Below the pieces are notes generated by a model. It worked only from the letters and a program-made list of their open reading frames with translations. It did not search any database and had not been told where the DNA came from. From Nitrosospira multiformis (GTDB lineage Bacteria; Pseudomonadota; Gammaproteobacteria; Burkholderiales; Nitrosomonadaceae): a stretch of DNA of 64,000 nucleotides. Both the position numbers and the translations under genes were made by a program. The stretch covers positions 62,001 through 126,000 of the forward strand of contig JAFKJB010000008.1 in assembly GCA_017306155.1 (NCBI GenBank), read 5' to 3'. Below are positions 62,147 through 64,000 of this stretch, one piece after another. Positions within the stretch are counted from its first letter, which is position 1. Every line of letters begins with the position of its first letter.

Positions 62147-63155
62147 GCCGCAAACGGCGATCGCAAAGGGGCAGCATGATCAGATAAGCAGCGATCCATG
62201 CTGCCACCATCCCGAACTGAACGCTCGCGTGCTGCCGGGCTGCCCAGAGGGCGCTGAATGCGGAGGCCGACATGAGAATGTAGCCGATCAGAGCTGTATT
62301 ACGATGGCCCAGGCCGCTACGCACCAGGCGCTGGTAGTAATGCTCGCGATGTGCCTGCCAGATTTTTTCCCCCCGCAATCCACGCTTTATCAAGGTGACG
62401 GAAGCATCGACAATAAACGGTGAAAATACGAGCACGGGGAACCACATGGGCCAGCAGCCATTCATCCATCCCGTCATACCCAGGGCCGCAGCGAGAAATC
62501 CGAGCGGAATCGAGCCGGCGTCCCCCATGAAAATGCGCGCGGGATGAAAATTAAACAATAGAAAAGCCGCTGCGGCTGAGGCGATACAGAAGTTGGCAAT
62601 CGCAAAGGCTTCGTTTCCGGAAACCCATGCCATTGCCCCATAGCAACTGAAACCGATCAGAGTCATGCCGCCTGCCAATCCATCCGAACCATCCATGAAA
62701 TTATAGAGATTGAGCATCCAGGTAACGGCAAGCGCAGCTGCCAGCGCGACAATCCAGCCGTGAGTAGCGGCAAGGGTCATGGCGGAGAACCAGGCTCCCA
62801 GTCCCATGTAGAGGGCAAGTCTTGGCCATACAGGCAAGCTGCGGACATCATCGGCGAAGGATATCGTTACCAGCAGAACGATTGCTACCCATATCGGCAA
62901 TGGCGGCCTGACCGGCAGAAACGCCCAGGAAATGAGAATTCCCGATATCAGTCCCAGGCCTCCTGTGCGAGGAACAGGACGAGTGTGCAGCGATCGGGAA
63001 TTCGGCTGATCCAGTACCTTGAGAATATTCCCCCTGATCAGGTACGAAACCGTCCCTAGCGACACGATAAACGCTATGAATGGCGGGATCAGATATGGAA
63101 TCGAAGGGTCGGAATTCACGATCGGATTATAGCGCTGATGAATTATGGGGTGCAT
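62127..63155 (-). CDS. WecA/MraY-like glycosyl-phosphate transferase
   Basis: 342-residue polytopic membrane enzyme of the polyprenyl-phosphate N-acetylhexosamine-1-phosphate transferase family. About ten helices. Motifs: LDQPNSRSLHTRPVPRTGGLG, ISFADDVRSLPVWPRL, NLYNFMDGSDGLAGG with the metal-binding Asp residues, GDAGSIPLGFLAAALG and the cytosolic loop AHREHYYQRLVRSGLGH. It would start a lipid-linked glycan, with the CapD-like dehydratase preparing the sugar nucleotide. The 204 bases upstream to 63359 probably hold promoters for this gene and for the divergent symporter gene; none was assigned. Confidence 0.92.
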   Translation of the reverse strand: MHPIIHQRYNPIVNSDPSIPYLIPPFIAFIVSLGTVSYLIRGNILKVLDQPNSRSLHTRPVPRTGGLGLISGILISWAFLPVRPPLPIWVAIVLLVTISFADDVRSLPVWPRLALYMGLGAWFSAMTLAATHGWIVALAAALAVTWMLNLYNFMDGSDGLAGGMTLIGFSCYGAMAWVSGNEAFAIANFCIASAAAAFLLFNFHPARIFMGDAGSIPLGFLAAALGMTGWMNGCWPMWFPVLVFSPFIVDASVTLIKRGLRGEKIWQAHREHYYQRLVRSGLGHRNTALIGYILMSASAFSALWAARQHASVQFGMVAAWIAAYLIMLPLCDRRLRRGADDS

Positions 63156-63359
63156 ACTTCAGCCCATGTTCGCCCACTGCCAGGAGGAAGCGGTCAATAG
63201 TAACGATTTTCGGCCATTCTCCGCCAGAACTCATGCACAGCGCACACTCTGCTTCCAGCTCAGGATTAATTCGATATCGTTGCGGGTTATCCTGAAAACA
63301 TCTGTGCGCGTCCTCACATAGCAGCCGGTAATCGTAAAAGAAGCCTAAAAGAAGCCTTG

Positions 63360-64000
63360 ATGAAAAAAACTTCGCTCAATACCCAGATATTATGGGGCGT
63401 ATTCACCGGACTCTTCCTGGGCCTGGGTTTATCCCTGCTCGATGAAGAATCCACCACCTTCCAGGCCGGGTTGTATGCCGCCGAGCTGCTTGGCACGCTG
63501 TTTATCGACCTGCTGAAAATGGTGCTCATTCCACTCGTGTTCACATCGATCGCAGTGGGTGTCGCCAACTTGCGGGTGCACCGGCAGATGCATAAGGTAT
63601 GGAAAGCAACGCTTGGTTTCTTCCTGCTTTCGATGGCGCTGGCCGTTCTGCTGGGTTTGACCGCCGCCAACATTGTCCGCCCTGGAGAAGGGCTGCAGCT
63701 TGCAATGTTCCAGGATGACATGCAGAAGTTTCAGGCCGGACACATGCCTTTGACGGAATTTATTGCGCAACTGCTTCATTCGCTGTTTCAGAACCCCATG
63801 ACAGCCCTGGCTCAGGGTAACGTGCTCGCGGTGGTCGTTTTTGCACTCTTGCTGGGCATTGCAATGGTCGTGGGGGGAGAGCGCTATGCCAACATCCTCA
63901 TACTGCTGCGGGAGCTGCTGGAGCTGATGCTGATGCTGGTCGGCTGGATCATGCGCCTTGCCCCGCTCGGCATCATGGGGCTGCTGGTAAAACTCGCTGC
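63360..64000 (+). CDS. Dicarboxylate/sodium symporter (3' end outside the window)
   Basis: First 213 residues of an SDF-family (DAACS) Na+/H+:dicarboxylate or glutamate symporter. ATG 63360 opens MKKTSLNTQILWGVFTGLFL, then the second helix region LLGTLFIDLLKMVLIPLVFTSIAVGVANL is the family landmark, followed by QNPMTALAQGNVLAVVVFALLLGIAM and GWIMRLAPLGIMGLLVKLA as the frame leaves the window. The substrate-binding hairpins lie beyond base 64000, so specificity cannot be judged. Confidence 0.92.
   Translation, partial: MKKTSLNTQILWGVFTGLFLGLGLSLLDEESTTFQAGLYAAELLGTLFIDLLKMVLIPLVFTSIAVGVANLRVHRQMHKVWKATLGFFLLSMALAVLLGLTAANIVRPGEGLQLAMFQDDMQKFQAGHMPLTEFIAQLLHSLFQNPMTALAQGNVLAVVVFALLLGIAMVVGGERYANILILLRELLELMLMLVGWIMRLAPLGIMGLLVKLA

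Overview
The window reads as chromosomal DNA of an autotroph-like betaproteobacterium, most likely of the Nitrosomonadaceae (Nitrosospira-like). This is an inference from gene order and gene content: rpsP-rimM-trmD-rplS, fmdB-DUF502-aspS-nudB, lolB-ispE-tRNA-Gln-prs-rplY-pth-ychF, zapB-like/zapA followed by 6S RNA, a CbbY-type phosphatase, periplasmic copper and cytochrome proteins, and two TonB receptors. No ammonia oxidation genes fall inside the window, so the genus is not proven.

Layout. 1-2.0 kb: ribosomal protein and tRNA/rRNA maturation operon ending in a perfect hairpin. 2.1-3.7 kb (minus strand): copper-type operon of cupredoxin, DUF411 protein and lipoprotein cytochrome c. 4.25-6.3 kb: a yybP-ykoY manganese riboswitch in front of a GDT1-type manganese exporter, then an unknown lipoprotein. 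6.3-12 kb (minus): yggU, yggT, proC, mutM and a three-gene GldA/F/G-like ABC system. 12.1-19.9 kb (plus): TPR lipoprotein, lolB, ispE, tRNA-Gln, prs, rplY, a block of 130-bp tandem repeats, pth, ychF. 20-24.6 kb (minus): an MsbA-like exporter whose whole nucleotide-binding site is degenerate, and btuB behind a cobalamin riboswitch. 24.7-25.5 kb: zapB-like, zapA, 6S RNA, terminator. 25.7-35 kb: an accessory stretch with an amidohydrolase, an unknown protein, an IS110-like scrap, a Cyc2-like fused cytochrome-porin, a CapA-like protein, a lipoprotein alpha/beta hydrolase, a cyclooxygenase-type haem peroxidase and an EVE-domain protein. 35-46.7 kb: TauE permease, then a long minus-strand run of purine genes (purE, purK, purC), psiE-like, CbbY-like, sua5, a nuclease-like protein, nadA, nudB, aspS, DUF502, fmdB. 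47.2-48.4 kb: decayed toxin-antitoxin modules. 48.4-52.1 kb: iron uptake pair (PepSY membrane protein and a siderophore receptor with a Fur-like box). 52.7-58.5 kb: cyclic-di-GMP enzyme, then a sensor kinase, an NtrC-type regulator and, behind an exact sigma-54 promoter with inverted repeats, a secreted two-repeat protein. 58.7-63.2 kb (minus): type II NADH dehydrogenase, CapD/FlaA1-like sugar dehydratase and WecA-like transferase. The last 640 bases start a dicarboxylate/sodium symporter that runs off the end.

Most notable: (1) the MsbA-like protein that has lost Walker A lysine, Q-loop, signature, Walker B aspartate and H-loop while staying a full-length open frame; (2) a bacterial cyclooxygenase homologue keeping the YxWH motif but with an altered distal histidine; (3) a Cyc2-like outer-membrane cytochrome-porin fusion; (4) the self-contained kinase/regulator/sigma-54 promoter/target unit; (5) low-complexity in-frame insertions in purC and the CapD-like enzyme, and 130-bp tandem repeats between rplY and pth. 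All assignments come from reading motifs; no database search was run.
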